Origin: a virus | IMG/VR virus record: IMGVR_UViG_3300033146_002139 | Span: 1-64,000 of that record | Strand: one strand, 5' to 3' | Length of the DNA: 64,000 nt | In this document: positions 16,264 through 23,851 of the stretch, piece by piece | Layout of the letters: each line of letters starts with the position of its first letter | How positions within the stretch are numbered: position 1 is the first letter of the stretch | The notes under the pieces: model-generated | What the model saw: the letters and a program-made list of their open reading frames with translations, nothing else | Database searches by the model: none | What the model was told of the DNA's origin: nothing | Translations under genes and position numbers: made by a program

Positions 16264-16641
16264 TTATTTATCAAAGAAACTATTTCTCCAAACTTTTTCT
16301 CCAAGTCTTTTGAAATTTTCTTTATTCAACATTATAAACTCATAAGCCTTCTTTAATGAGTTATATGAATTTTCATTACAATTAAACCCAACGGTATTCA
16401 TTTCTCCATACCATACATCAATAATATTTTCTCTATCAGCACCAAATTCTAATAGTTGCTCCTCAGAAAGTTGAATATCAATATATACGGAATTATGAGG
16501 TTTTTTCATAAAACTATAAGGAACAACCTCAGTTAGATACACAGGTATTCCCTCTATAAAGTAAATTTCTCTATTAGAATTTCTGTTAATAAAGAGATTT
16601 TCTATTGTCTGGGACTCGTGCCATTCTTCAAACTTTAACAT
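16264..16641 (-). CDS. hypothetical protein
   Basis: 125 residues, SD AAGGAG. Beta-rich with IYFIEGIPVYLTEVVPYSF, then DIQLSEEQLLEFGADRENI. Unknown. Confidence 0.67.
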   Translation of the reverse strand: MLKFEEWHESQTIENLFINRNSNREIYFIEGIPVYLTEVVPYSFMKKPHNSVYIDIQLSEEQLLEFGADRENIIDVWYGEMNTVGFNCNENSYNSLKKAYEFIMLNKENFKRLGEKVWRNSFFDK

Positions 16642-16643
16642 AG

Positions 16644-16961
16644 CTAACTCCTTATAATTTCTAGGTTTTCAAGTTTCCCTGCTATTGACTTTCTTAGTAA
16701 AGTCTTGTTTGGAGCATACATTTCTTCCCAATGTCCATATAGCCTTCTTACTCTATATAGTTTTAAGAATGGCTTGTAGTTATATTCAAACCCTGCTGCT
16801 TTATACACACCTTGTCTTTTTAAATTCTCTAATCCATACGAGAATTTACTACTGTACTTATCTTTTAAAAAGGCTACAGCTTCTTCCTTAGTCTCGGAAG
16901 TTATTCCTGCATCACCTAAGACATTTTCGTTTATTTTTTTTCTTTCTATTTTAAATTTCAT
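16644..16961 (-). CDS. hypothetical protein, tandem paralogue B
   Basis: 105 residues from ATG 16961 (GGAG 7-8 nt upstream). It shares KRQGVYKAAGFEYNYKPFLKLY and EEMYAPNKTLLRK with its upstream neighbour at 16951-17271, so the two are a tandem duplication. Basic. Function unknown. Confidence 0.7.
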   Translation of the reverse strand: MKFKIERKKINENVLGDAGITSETKEEAVAFLKDKYSSKFSYGLENLKRQGVYKAAGFEYNYKPFLKLYRVRRLYGHWEEMYAPNKTLLRKSIAGKLENLEIIRS

Positions 16962-17271
16962 AAACATTCTCCAATAGGACAATTCTGTCTATTTTTTCCG
17001 AGCAAGCTGTCCTTAATAATTTTCTACTCGGAGCATACATTTCAGTCCAAGTATCATACGTTTTAACAAGATATAGTTTTAGGAATGGCTTATATATATA
17101 TTCAAAGCCGCTAACACGATATGCACCAAATTGTTTCAAACGGTCTATTCCAAAATTAAAAGGGTCGGCATATTTCTCTGCTAAAAATATTGCTACTGTT
17201 CCAGGTGTATCATCAGTTTTTGAGAATACACTCCCATCAATATTGTTGTTGATTTTTATTCTATCTAGCAT
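16951..17271 (-). CDS. hypothetical protein, tandem paralogue A
   Basis: 106 residues, SD TAGGAG. RLKQFGAYRVSGFEYIYKPF and TEMYAPSRKLLR match the next gene, with differing N-termini. The EKYADPF segment is encoded by an ATGCCGACC nonamer that paralogue B lacks. Confidence 0.7.
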   Translation of the reverse strand: MLDRIKINNNIDGSVFSKTDDTPGTVAIFLAEKYADPFNFGIDRLKQFGAYRVSGFEYIYKPFLKLYLVKTYDTWTEMYAPSRKLLRTACSEKIDRIVLLENVYEI

Positions 17272-17282
17272 AACAATTTCTC

Positions 17283-17981
17283 CTATTTAAAATCTTTGCC
17301 CATTGTCTTTCTTGTAGTTTTCATACTTTCTTCTTCGTGTACACTAAATGTATACTCATTCAAAAAAACATATCTTATAGGATGTGCTACAATACTCAAG
17401 AAGTATACCTCTCCACTTATTAGGTCGTTGATAGCTACACTATTCACAGTGTTGGCTTGTGGATTATGTGCATTTCCATACACATAGTTAATTAGTTTTC
17501 TGTTAACAAACTTTTTAGCTTCACTATATGTACTAAAAACTTTTGGGGTGAATTCCAATTCTGTCAATTTCGCTGAAGATAAACTCCAAAGAGTTTCTGA
17601 AGCCCAATTTAAGGCTTGACAATTATCTTCTTTATCAAATCTTTGTATGTAAAAATCATTTGACACAGAAACCGTATATCGGTTTTCTTTCCTGATGTCA
17701 ACCAATTTATTCTCTATAATATATTCATCCTCAAGTCTAGAAAACTCTCCCGTCAACTCTTCGTATCTTGAGTAAGTAACAGCGAAGTCTGTTTTGCCAT
17801 CTTCATTCTCAACAACCAAATCAAAAGCATCATTGAGAAGTTTCCTTACTTGACTTTTTGCTAAACATCCTGAAGCAACTACCATGTTTCCATCCATGGC
17901 AATTACTCCCATTTCATTACTAGCTAATTCATTAAATGCTAAGCTGTAATGATTTCCTGGAGCAAACTTTTTCTTATACAT
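17283..17981 (-). CDS. hypothetical protein
   Basis: 232 residues, SD AGGGGA. Mixed alpha/beta; VFSTYSEAKKFVNRKLINYVYG is helical. Translationally coupled to the ArdC-like gene (8-bp overlap), so it may act with it. No domain recognised. Confidence 0.68.
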   Translation of the reverse strand: MYKKKFAPGNHYSLAFNELASNEMGVIAMDGNMVVASGCLAKSQVRKLLNDAFDLVVENEDGKTDFAVTYSRYEELTGEFSRLEDEYIIENKLVDIRKENRYTVSVSNDFYIQRFDKEDNCQALNWASETLWSLSSAKLTELEFTPKVFSTYSEAKKFVNRKLINYVYGNAHNPQANTVNSVAINDLISGEVYFLSIVAHPIRYVFLNEYTFSVHEEESMKTTRKTMGKDFK

Positions 17982-18867
17982 TTCCCAATTCCCCTATAAT
18001 TTTATCAGCCTTATCTACAGCAGATATTAAAGTTTCCATTCTCATCCCAAGAGCCTTTCCTCTTGACCAAGATTTAACATATAGCTCAGCATTCGTATCT
18101 AAGCCAATACTTTTCATCATTACAAAAGCAAATGAGTGAGCTTCAGTTTCCTTTAGCTCTGAAGTTAAGTCTTGCCTGTCTTTACCAAAGTGCATAAGGT
18201 AATGACCTAATTCGTGCAATAAGACAGGAATCTTACTCTCTACATTAGCATTCGAGTTAACTACTAACTTTTCTCCATCTGTCCAACCACCTCTTGCTAG
18301 TACATCAGGTTTTTCTTCGACCGTAATGTTTTTAGCTTTTAGAGAAGCTCTTAACTTGGCATAGAGGTCGGCATAATTTATCGTATCTTTACCGAATACC
18401 CTCAGCGTGCCATTTGCAGGTAATTCATCGCCTTCTGTGTTCTGTATATCATACACAGTTACAGCCTTAAAGATAGAATATGTATACTCTTTTTTAAGAG
18501 CATCTAATTCTTCTTTACTCATTGATAAAGTTGTTGCTTTTTTTAGCCCATCCCAATTGATTTTCGTCATTGGAGACAATATCTTCAACCCAACACCTTT
18601 CCCACTAACAAATCTACCAAGTGCTTTCCACTTACTAAATGGTGCGAGTTGCGAAATCTCAACCTTACCCATATTCTGGGTCATAGCTAATAATATATTA
18701 TATAGGGAATAAGAGTGAAAACCTTTCACAATCCCTTTCTTTATCCACATCGCATTTGCAATAGTTTCTGGAGTTACCTTAGCAACTCTTTCTTTTAGTT
18801 CTGCAATTGCTTTTTTCGTTTCTTCGGCATATTGCTTTTTATTAAAATTTTTCTTCTTCCAACCCAT
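17974..18867 (-). CDS. ArdC-like antirestriction protein with metallopeptidase motif
   Basis: 297 residues, SD CGGGGGT. The N-terminal part (FHSYSLYNILLAMTQN, then FSKWKALGRFVSGKG) matches the ssDNA-binding ArdC N-terminal pattern. The C-terminal part has LLHELGHYLMHF and KETEAHSFAFVM, the HExxH...E zincin signature. ArdC-type proteins bind ssDNA and protect entering DNA from restriction. NYAD in the linker is encoded by an ATGCCGACC nonamer. Confident in family; activity is inferred. Confidence 0.82.
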   Translation of the reverse strand: MGWKKKNFNKKQYAEETKKAIAELKERVAKVTPETIANAMWIKKGIVKGFHSYSLYNILLAMTQNMGKVEISQLAPFSKWKALGRFVSGKGVGLKILSPMTKINWDGLKKATTLSMSKEELDALKKEYTYSIFKAVTVYDIQNTEGDELPANGTLRVFGKDTINYADLYAKLRASLKAKNITVEEKPDVLARGGWTDGEKLVVNSNANVESKIPVLLHELGHYLMHFGKDRQDLTSELKETEAHSFAFVMMKSIGLDTNAELYVKSWSRGKALGMRMETLISAVDKADKIIGELGNV

Positions 18868-18886
18868 TTTTAACCCCCGTTAAAAT

Positions 18887-19123
18887 TTATAATTCGTTTA
18901 AAAAACCAACCTCAATAGCGAACATTGTATCATTTTTCGTCATAGCTTCATTTATTTGTCCATCTGTTTCAATCATACTTTCTGAGCCATCTTCGTGCAA
19001 CTCAAAAAGCTCGAAAAGTTCTTCATCAAAAATAATTTGAGCTTCTCTAGCGGGCACTACTTTCCATATAAATTTATCCGTAATAATAGGTCTTGCTCTT
19101 TCCGTAATAATACCTGAAGACAT
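18887..19123 (-). CDS. hypothetical acidic protein
   Basis: 78 residues, SD GGGAG. IIFDEELFELFELHEDGSES; acidic and soluble. Unknown. Confidence 0.66.
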   Translation of the reverse strand: MSSGIITERARPIITDKFIWKVVPAREAQIIFDEELFELFELHEDGSESMIETDGQINEAMTKNDTMFAIEVGFLNEL

Positions 19124-19138
19124 ATAAATCTCCCTTCT

Positions 19139-19363
19139 TTAATGTTTAAATATTTGTTTAATTTCAGTATCTCCAACTATTAGTTCTCTACCCTTAAAGC
19201 AAGGTTCTTTAATAGCTTTTGATAGCCTCAGTGAAGACATAAGTAGCTTAATTCGGTGTCCAAGCCCCTTCATACCTTGATAAGTAAAGTTTACTTTCTC
19301 TACATATAAAGCGCTAAATTCAACACCTTGTACATTGACCTTACATATTCTCTGTGTAGACAT
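19139..19363 (-). CDS. small basic protein under a structured leader
   Basis: 74 residues, basic, starting STQRICKVNVQGVEFSALYV. Its SD (GGAG) and the first base of its ATG lie inside a perfect 13-bp hairpin (19363-19409) in the message, so translation is probably controlled by the upstream RNA structure. Function unknown. Confidence 0.66.
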   Translation of the reverse strand: MSTQRICKVNVQGVEFSALYVEKVNFTYQGMKGLGHRIKLLMSSLRLSKAIKEPCFKGRELIVGDTEIKQIFKH

Positions 19364-19515
19364 AAGTCTGCTCCGAATTCCCTTTATAAAATTATCCGGA
19401 GCAGACTTAGGGGTTGGAAGTCCACTCCAGTGTGTTCGCCCAAATCACTGAACACAATAGCAACCAAGTAAGGATACGAACCTCATAGCTCCAAATTCAG
19501 CTCTTGGTCGTTGGT
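19363..19515 (-). ncRNA. structured leader: tRNA-elbow-like fold plus SD-masking hairpin
   Basis: Read leftward from 19515: stem GACCAAG/CTTGGTT encloses AGCT-GAATTTGG-AGCT (D-arm-like) and TGAGG-TTCGTAT-CCTTA (T-arm-like) with no anticodon arm. Next comes hairpin TGTGTTC/GAACACA (7 bp). Last comes a perfect 13-bp hairpin (19397-19409 with 19363-19375) that contains the SD GGAG and touches the ATG. The layout is an aptamer-like domain followed by a translational switch. The class is not one I recognise. Confidence 0.6.
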
Positions 19516-19532
19516 CGGCATTAGCTATTATT

Positions 19533-19904
19533 TTATGCAATAATTACTTTTGCATTTTTTATTTTGTTTTTTCTGTGGGTTATAACATTTCTACATCCAA
19601 CATATAACTTAATGAATAAGTCTCCACCTTGTTTAAATCTAAAAGTCTTTCCAATATCTAAAGACTTAAATTCCACAAACTCAGGCTTTGTTGTTTCAGC
19701 CGTAAGAGCTGCAAACATTTTTTCAGCTTGTTCTTTTATGTAAGTTTCATCACACTTAGTAAATGTAAAGCTTTTCACACTCAGGCAGTCAACAATAGAA
19801 GTTGCAACTGTTACATCTTTAAACTGTGAAACAGTTACTTTCTTATTCCCTTTGCTTAGCACTATGTAGTTCGGTCTGATAGACATATATTTTCTCTTCA
19901 ACAT
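19533..19904 (-). CDS. hypothetical basic protein
   Basis: 123 residues, SD GGGGA. Contains YIVLSKGNKKVTVSQFKDV and a basic C-terminus (RNVITHRKNKIKNAKVIIA). Nucleic-acid binding possible. An ATGCCGACC nonamer lies just after its stop. Confidence 0.67.
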   Translation of the reverse strand: MLKRKYMSIRPNYIVLSKGNKKVTVSQFKDVTVATSIVDCLSVKSFTFTKCDETYIKEQAEKMFAALTAETTKPEFVEFKSLDIGKTFRFKQGGDLFIKLYVGCRNVITHRKNKIKNAKVIIA

Positions 19905-20305
19905 GTTAGTTCCCCTATAATATTTATATTTTCTTTTTTTGATTGTTCAGTTTCTTGCAAATCCCTTATCATTGACACTGGGAATACGTAACTCCCTCCA
20001 TTTCCTATTGCTATGATTGGTCGCTTGCAGCTTCGTTCTTTACAACCTGTTATAGTATATTTAATTCCATTCGCCATAAAGGTTTTGTATAAATCATTTA
20101 ACTGCATTCTGTGTTTGTAGTGGTTCTGATACCAAATTACTTTACTTGGGTCTTCAGTCGTTCCTACCATCTTACAACTAAACTTCAACTCATCATATCT
20201 TATAGAAGCGATTGTTAATTTAACCCCTGTTTCTTTTTCAATTTCATCGAACTTGGTATTGATGTAAATTCTGAAGTCTTGCATACCTTTAGCATCGAAT
20301 TTCAT
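19898..20305 (-). CDS. hypothetical protein
   Basis: 135 residues from ATG 20305 (SD GAGGGGA), chosen over a longer unsupported start. Basic middle (YTITGCKERSCKRPIIAIGN). Unknown. Confidence 0.67.
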   Translation of the reverse strand: MKFDAKGMQDFRIYINTKFDEIEKETGVKLTIASIRYDELKFSCKMVGTTEDPSKVIWYQNHYKHRMQLNDLYKTFMANGIKYTITGCKERSCKRPIIAIGNGGSYVFPVSMIRDLQETEQSKKENINIIGELTC

Positions 20306-20306
20306 C

Positions 20307-20804
20307 TTATTTCCCCTCGTTAAATTTTTTAAGAGAAGCTTTATCATATTCTACTTGGAAGCCATTCTCTAATAAAGTACTATTACTAAAAGTTTCACCA
20401 GCAAAGTCAGCGACGTATTTCATATAATTATTTGTTGATAATATTTTATCGTTCACAAAAGCCCAAGTAAAATAATTTCTCGGACTGTGCGTAATTCTAT
20501 CATCATCATTACCAACAGCAGAAACCTCTAGCATAGAAAGTTTAAATACTATTGCCTCGAAACTGTCAACTGGTATTGCTTTCACTACATCTTTATAATG
20601 TTCCCTACAAACATTATCAATACAGTCAAAACCTTTCACATTAGTAACATCTGAGGAGGTTCCGAATTGACTAGCAGATATATGGTTTTTGTCTTTTCCA
20701 AAAAACAGTGATACTGCATATTCCTGCAACCATCTTTCTACAATCTTTTTTAGCTGAGAAACACTAACCGTGTTCTCATTTATTTCGATATTAAAATTTT
20801 CCAT
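20307..20804 (-). CDS. hypothetical protein
   Basis: 165 residues, SD GAGGG. Mixed alpha/beta with aromatic clusters (PRNYFTWAFVNDKIL). Unknown. Confidence 0.67.
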   Translation of the reverse strand: MENFNIEINENTVSVSQLKKIVERWLQEYAVSLFFGKDKNHISASQFGTSSDVTNVKGFDCIDNVCREHYKDVVKAIPVDSFEAIVFKLSMLEVSAVGNDDDRITHSPRNYFTWAFVNDKILSTNNYMKYVADFAGETFSNSTLLENGFQVEYDKASLKKFNEGK

Positions 20805-20816
20805 AAGACCCTCAAT

Positions 20817-20957
20817 TTAAAAATTTTCTCGGATAGATGGGAATGTCTCAAGCATCCACCATAAAGCACTAAGTACAACAGAACTTAATATTACAGTTCC
20901 ACCAACAACTTTCATTATAAAGGAAGCGAACTCCATTGATAATTTTTTAAGTTTCAT
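20817..20957 (-). CDS. small single-span membrane protein
   Basis: 46 residues from ATG 20957, SD GAGGT. Basic N-terminus KLKK, then a hydrophobic segment of about 22 residues (FIMKVVGGTVILSSVVLSAL) and an acidic tail, suggesting one membrane helix. Function unknown. Confidence 0.62.
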   Translation of the reverse strand: MKLKKLSMEFASFIMKVVGGTVILSSVVLSALWWMLETFPSIRENF

Positions 20958-20958
20958 A

Positions 20959-21291
20959 TTATACCTCAATTTCGAAGTTTTCGTCATCTGCCGTTTGAAG
21001 GATATTATCCCTCAAACTACGCAGTTCATTAACAAGTTTGGTTGCATCTGCTTCTAGGTACATGGATATTTCGTACCCCTCCTCTAAGTGTGTAACGTGT
21101 TCATGTGTTACATACCAAGTCTTAGACCCGATTTCGATGGTTATACCAAACAGTTCATTACCATCATCAGAAGTGTCAGCATAAATGCCGACATTTTGTG
21201 TCTTTTCATGAAATACAGTCTTTATTAGTTCAACAACACATCCACTACCATTGAACTTCGTGATGCAATTCTCTCTCTTTATTGTAATCAT
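20959..21291 (-). CDS. hypothetical protein
   Basis: 110 residues, SD AGGGGT. Beta-rich first half (FHEKTQNVGIYADTSDDG), helical end. First gene after the structured gap at 21.3-21.5 kb. Confidence 0.67.
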   Translation of the reverse strand: MITIKRENCITKFNGSGCVVELIKTVFHEKTQNVGIYADTSDDGNELFGITIEIGSKTWYVTHEHVTHLEEGYEISMYLEADATKLVNELRSLRDNILQTADDENFEIEV

Positions 21292-21325
21292 TTCTATACC
21301 CCTATAGTTTAATTTAAGTAAATAC

Positions 21326-21390
21326 TTCGGAGTGTATCAGGATAGGTGGACTTAAGCAAGGAAGCTTATTTACCAACGATACACACCGAA
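21326..21390 (-). ncRNA. structured RNA element in leader
   Basis: TTCGG-A-GTGTATC (21326-21338) pairs with GATACAC-A-CCGAA (21378-21390): 12 bp with one A-A mismatch. Nested inside are GGT/ACC and TAAGC/GCTTA. It lies in the 270-bp gap upstream of the 20959-21291 gene, on the leftward message. Its class is unknown. Confidence 0.48.
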
Positions 21391-21394
21391 AGAC

Positions 21395-21460
21395 TCACTT
21401 AATAGTTCGGATGTAGTAAAAACAAATTGCCATTATAACGGATAGTATAAGAAAAGCCAT
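21395..21460 (-). CDS. possible 21-residue hydrophobic peptide
   Basis: ATG 21460 with AAGGTG 5 nt upstream opens a 21-codon frame, almost all hydrophobic (AFLILSVIMAICFYY). It could be a real membrane micropeptide, or chance. The rest of this gap (21461-21561) holds a CTACCA/TGGTAG hairpin. Confidence 0.3.
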   Translation of the reverse strand: MAFLILSVIMAICFYYIRTIK

Positions 21461-21561
21461 AAGCACCTTAAAAATAATTATTTGACATACCACTGCTGCG
21501 TCTGTCGGTGTAATTTAATCTCGTAGAGGTTTTTATTCTACCAAAATTTTATGGTAGTTCA

Positions 21562-21858
21562 CTAGATTAGTTTAAATTCTCCATCTGGAAAGGTTGTGAA
21601 TTTATAATGTACTATTTTACAATCTACATCATATCTATGAAGTATCTGCATCAACTTCATATTATTACCAGATGCTTCAGTAAATATACAAGTATTCTCA
21701 CCAACCCACTCTGCGAAAGTTTTAAAATCATATAACAGTTCTTCATTAACTGCTGAATTACTAGTTGGATAATTAGTAACTTCATACTCTCTTATTTCAT
21801 CATCCAGATATTTTTTCATACCTGGAGCTAGTGCTTCATTACATAATACATATAACAT
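21562..21858 (-). CDS. hypothetical protein
   Basis: 98 residues, SD GAGGT. Alpha/beta; TFAEWVGENTCIFTEASGNN and LHRYDVDCKIVHYKF. Unknown. Confidence 0.67.
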   Translation of the reverse strand: MLYVLCNEALAPGMKKYLDDEIREYEVTNYPTSNSAVNEELLYDFKTFAEWVGENTCIFTEASGNNMKLMQILHRYDVDCKIVHYKFTTFPDGEFKLI

Positions 21859-21931
21859 ATTCTACCTCATTTTTTTAATAATATAATCTTTACAGAATAC
21901 CTAATTTAGATACTCAATAAAGTTCATATAA

Positions 21932-21961
21932 AAAGGGCATACTTCTTCAAGCATGCCCTTT
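21932..21961 (-). terminator. rho-independent terminator (leftward)
   Basis: AAAGGGCAT-GCTT / AAGT-ATGCCCTTT forms a 12-13 bp stem with a 4-nt loop, followed on the leftward strand by TTTAT. It lies after the stop of the 21994-22641 gene, so it would separate the abundant promoter-proximal transcript from the rest of the operon. Confidence 0.7.
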
Positions 21962-21993
21962 GTTTTAATCATTTACTAGATGTTCGGTGTATA

Positions 21994-22641
21994 TTACTTC
22001 GCATCAACCGTTTCAGTAGTTTTAGGTGTTTCAACAACTTCTTCAACAACTACTTCATAGTTAGTTTTTTCTGCCCTTTCTTTAGGTGCAACATATACCA
22101 TGCCTTCAAGTAAGGCTTCATCAATAGCATTACAAACTATAGTCATCAACTTTCGAGAATTCGATTTTGTAACATTTGCGATTTTTACAACTTTAGTTTC
22201 ACCAAGACTTTTTCCTGAAGTATACTTTCTTGTTTCGTTGTAACAAGCGTCATTCTTCAAGCTAAATTGGTCTGTAGTTTTTCCATTATTTACAAGACTC
22301 TTCACAGCATCCATTGAACCAGTTATTAAGAAGTAGTCAATTACACTTTTTAGGGGGCTATAAGTCGAACACCCTGCTACTTCACAAGCCTTCTTAATTA
22401 CATCATTTTCCAACTCGGTTACTAATGTTCCAAAGATATTAGATGGAGTACTTCCGCCACCACCATTTCTTTTACTTGCCACGGCTAGTTGTTCTACTTG
22501 GTTGCCAAGTATCGTTTCAAGTACGGCTTTCGGTAGCAGTAAATAAGTTCCCATCATTGCTTCATTGATGGGATATTTCACGGTATCCAATCCAACTTCT
22601 TTCGCTACTGCCAACACATCTACTTCTGTCATTTTTTTCAT
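21994..22641 (-). CDS. hypothetical early protein
   Basis: 215 residues from ATG 22641 (SD GGAG). Ala/Val/Lys-rich with GGGGSTPSNIFGTLVTEL and a C-terminal VVVEEVVETPKTTETVDAK tail, giving a globular body and an acidic flexible tail. It is among the first three genes of the leftward operon and is followed by a terminator, so high early expression is likely. Function unknown. Confidence 0.7.
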   Translation of the reverse strand: MKKMTEVDVLAVAKEVGLDTVKYPINEAMMGTYLLLPKAVLETILGNQVEQLAVASKRNGGGGSTPSNIFGTLVTELENDVIKKACEVAGCSTYSPLKSVIDYFLITGSMDAVKSLVNNGKTTDQFSLKNDACYNETRKYTSGKSLGETKVVKIANVTKSNSRKLMTIVCNAIDEALLEGMVYVAPKERAEKTNYEVVVEEVVETPKTTETVDAK

Positions 22642-22708
22642 CTTAATTCTCCAATTTTTTCGGTTATTCTCCAACTTACAACCTAGCAAGTCTTCGATAT
22701 AACTATTA

Positions 22709-22945
22709 TTATTTTTTTACTGCATATATAACGCTTTTAAGCGTCAAGTTAAGTCCGTCACGGTTCAAGTATGCAACATCCTTGCCTTCCAGCTCGGATA
22801 GTTTAACGATTGCAAACTTCGCAAGATTGTATTTTTGGATAGTAAATATCAATCTATCTAGAGTGCCGTTCTTCTTATGTTTCAACACTCTAGTTTTAGA
22901 CAAAGTTCTTCTTATAACCTTTATCATCTCTTTTGTAGCTTTCAT
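22709..22945 (-). CDS. small basic protein
   Basis: 78 residues, SD AAGGGG. Strongly basic (IRRTLSKTRVLKHKKNGTLD), possibly nucleic-acid binding. Second gene of the leftward operon. Confidence 0.68.
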   Translation of the reverse strand: MKATKEMIKVIRRTLSKTRVLKHKKNGTLDRLIFTIQKYNLAKFAIVKLSELEGKDVAYLNRDGLNLTLKSVIYAVKK

Positions 22946-22956
22946 AGTTCAACCCC

Positions 22957-23052
22957 TTATATTTGGTCGATAAGGTGCTTCAACATCTTAGCAATAGTAA
23001 TAATTCCAACAGTTACAATTATTACATTCGCATTCAGTAAAAAATTCAACAT
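22957..23052 (-). CDS. 31-residue hydrophobic peptide
   Basis: ATG 23052 with SD GAGGTGG. NFLLNANVIIVTVGIITIAK is one membrane helix. It is the promoter-proximal open frame of the leftward operon. Short, but the SD is among the best in the window. Confidence 0.55.
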   Translation of the reverse strand: MLNFLLNANVIIVTVGIITIAKMLKHLIDQI

Positions 23053-23183
23053 ATTCCACCTCAATTTTATTTTTATATTGCTTGTTCGGATGGTCGTAAT
23101 GTTCTACAACCACCCTAAAAACAATATATAAATTTGATTCAAGTAATTTCAAGGTTCAGTTGCTTCCAATATAATTATATTGT

Positions 23184-23212
23184 AATATGCAAATTTATAT
23201 ATAAAAAGTCAA
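23184..23212 (-). promoter_or_regulatory. possible second leftward promoter
   Basis: TTGACT at 23212-23207, a 17-bp spacer and CATATT at 23189-23184, just upstream of the first leftward genes. Weaker than the 23852-23880 promoter. Confidence 0.4.
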
Positions 23213-23229
23213 ATATACATAAATTTCAA

Positions 23230-23845
23230 AGTTAACAATACTTTACTTTTACTTTGTTCGCATCCATCCAATTTTTCAGGTGTGGTATGCTTTCAAGACG
23301 GCACTCTTCCAAAACTTCGGTATAGTCCAAAGTTCTTTACATTAACACTTTTAGAGTTTCGCAAGTTCTTAATATGCCAAAGTCATTTCATAAAGACATG
23401 ATTTTAATATAGCTCTTCGGAGGCATAGCTCTGCTCAGTACGCTTAATGTTTTCAAGTTCGTTCTTGATAGGTTAGACCCTTATTTCTGAGACCTCTGGC
23501 TTGTCATCACCGGAGATTTCTCTGGGTTTAATGTTTTTACACATTCCTTTTTCATCGTTCTATGTATGGTATTGTTCTTCAATCCTGCGAATTCTATTTA
23601 TTTTTCAGACTATAAGCTAAGTCCATCTATATATGAAGACCTATAGTTCAGCTTCGTGGAATTCCTCTTGTGGTTACTGGAGTTCATCCTTAATTTAATT
23701 TCTAACTAAGAAGATTTTTGAGCCTTCGTTAGGTAGTAATTCGCAATCTTTCTATTTCAAGTAATATCTTTATATATGGTAGTTCGTATGTAATATATAT
23801 AATGATATTATGTATGTTGTTAGCACATGTTGTTTGCCTGCTGAC
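23230..23845 (-). ncRNA. long structured non-coding RNA / leader of the leftward operon
   Basis: There is no plausible gene in about 600 nt directly downstream of a consensus promoter. Stable nested helices include AACTTCGG/CCAAAGTT (23313-23334, 8 bp), TCAAG/CTTGA (23453-23468), and a compound hairpin ACCC..GAGA..CTCTGG/CCGGAG..TCTC..GGGT (23477-23527). A domain bounded by GAATTC/GAATTC (23589-23664) contains ACTATA/TATAGT crossed by AAGCT/AGCTT, a potential pseudoknot. CGAA recurs about ten times on the leftward strand. Base composition is richer in GC than the flanks. Large phage RNAs such as ROOL or GOLLD are a possible comparison; I cannot assign it. Confidence 0.58.
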
Positions 23846-23851
23846 AATTAC

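Noticed and set aside
23310-23650. Group I intron core resemblance (TATAGTCC and CAGACTATAAG-like segments)
   Set aside because: The TATAGTCC lies in the loop and side of a simple 8-bp hairpin, no exon pair is interrupted, and the other conserved elements are not in order on one strand.
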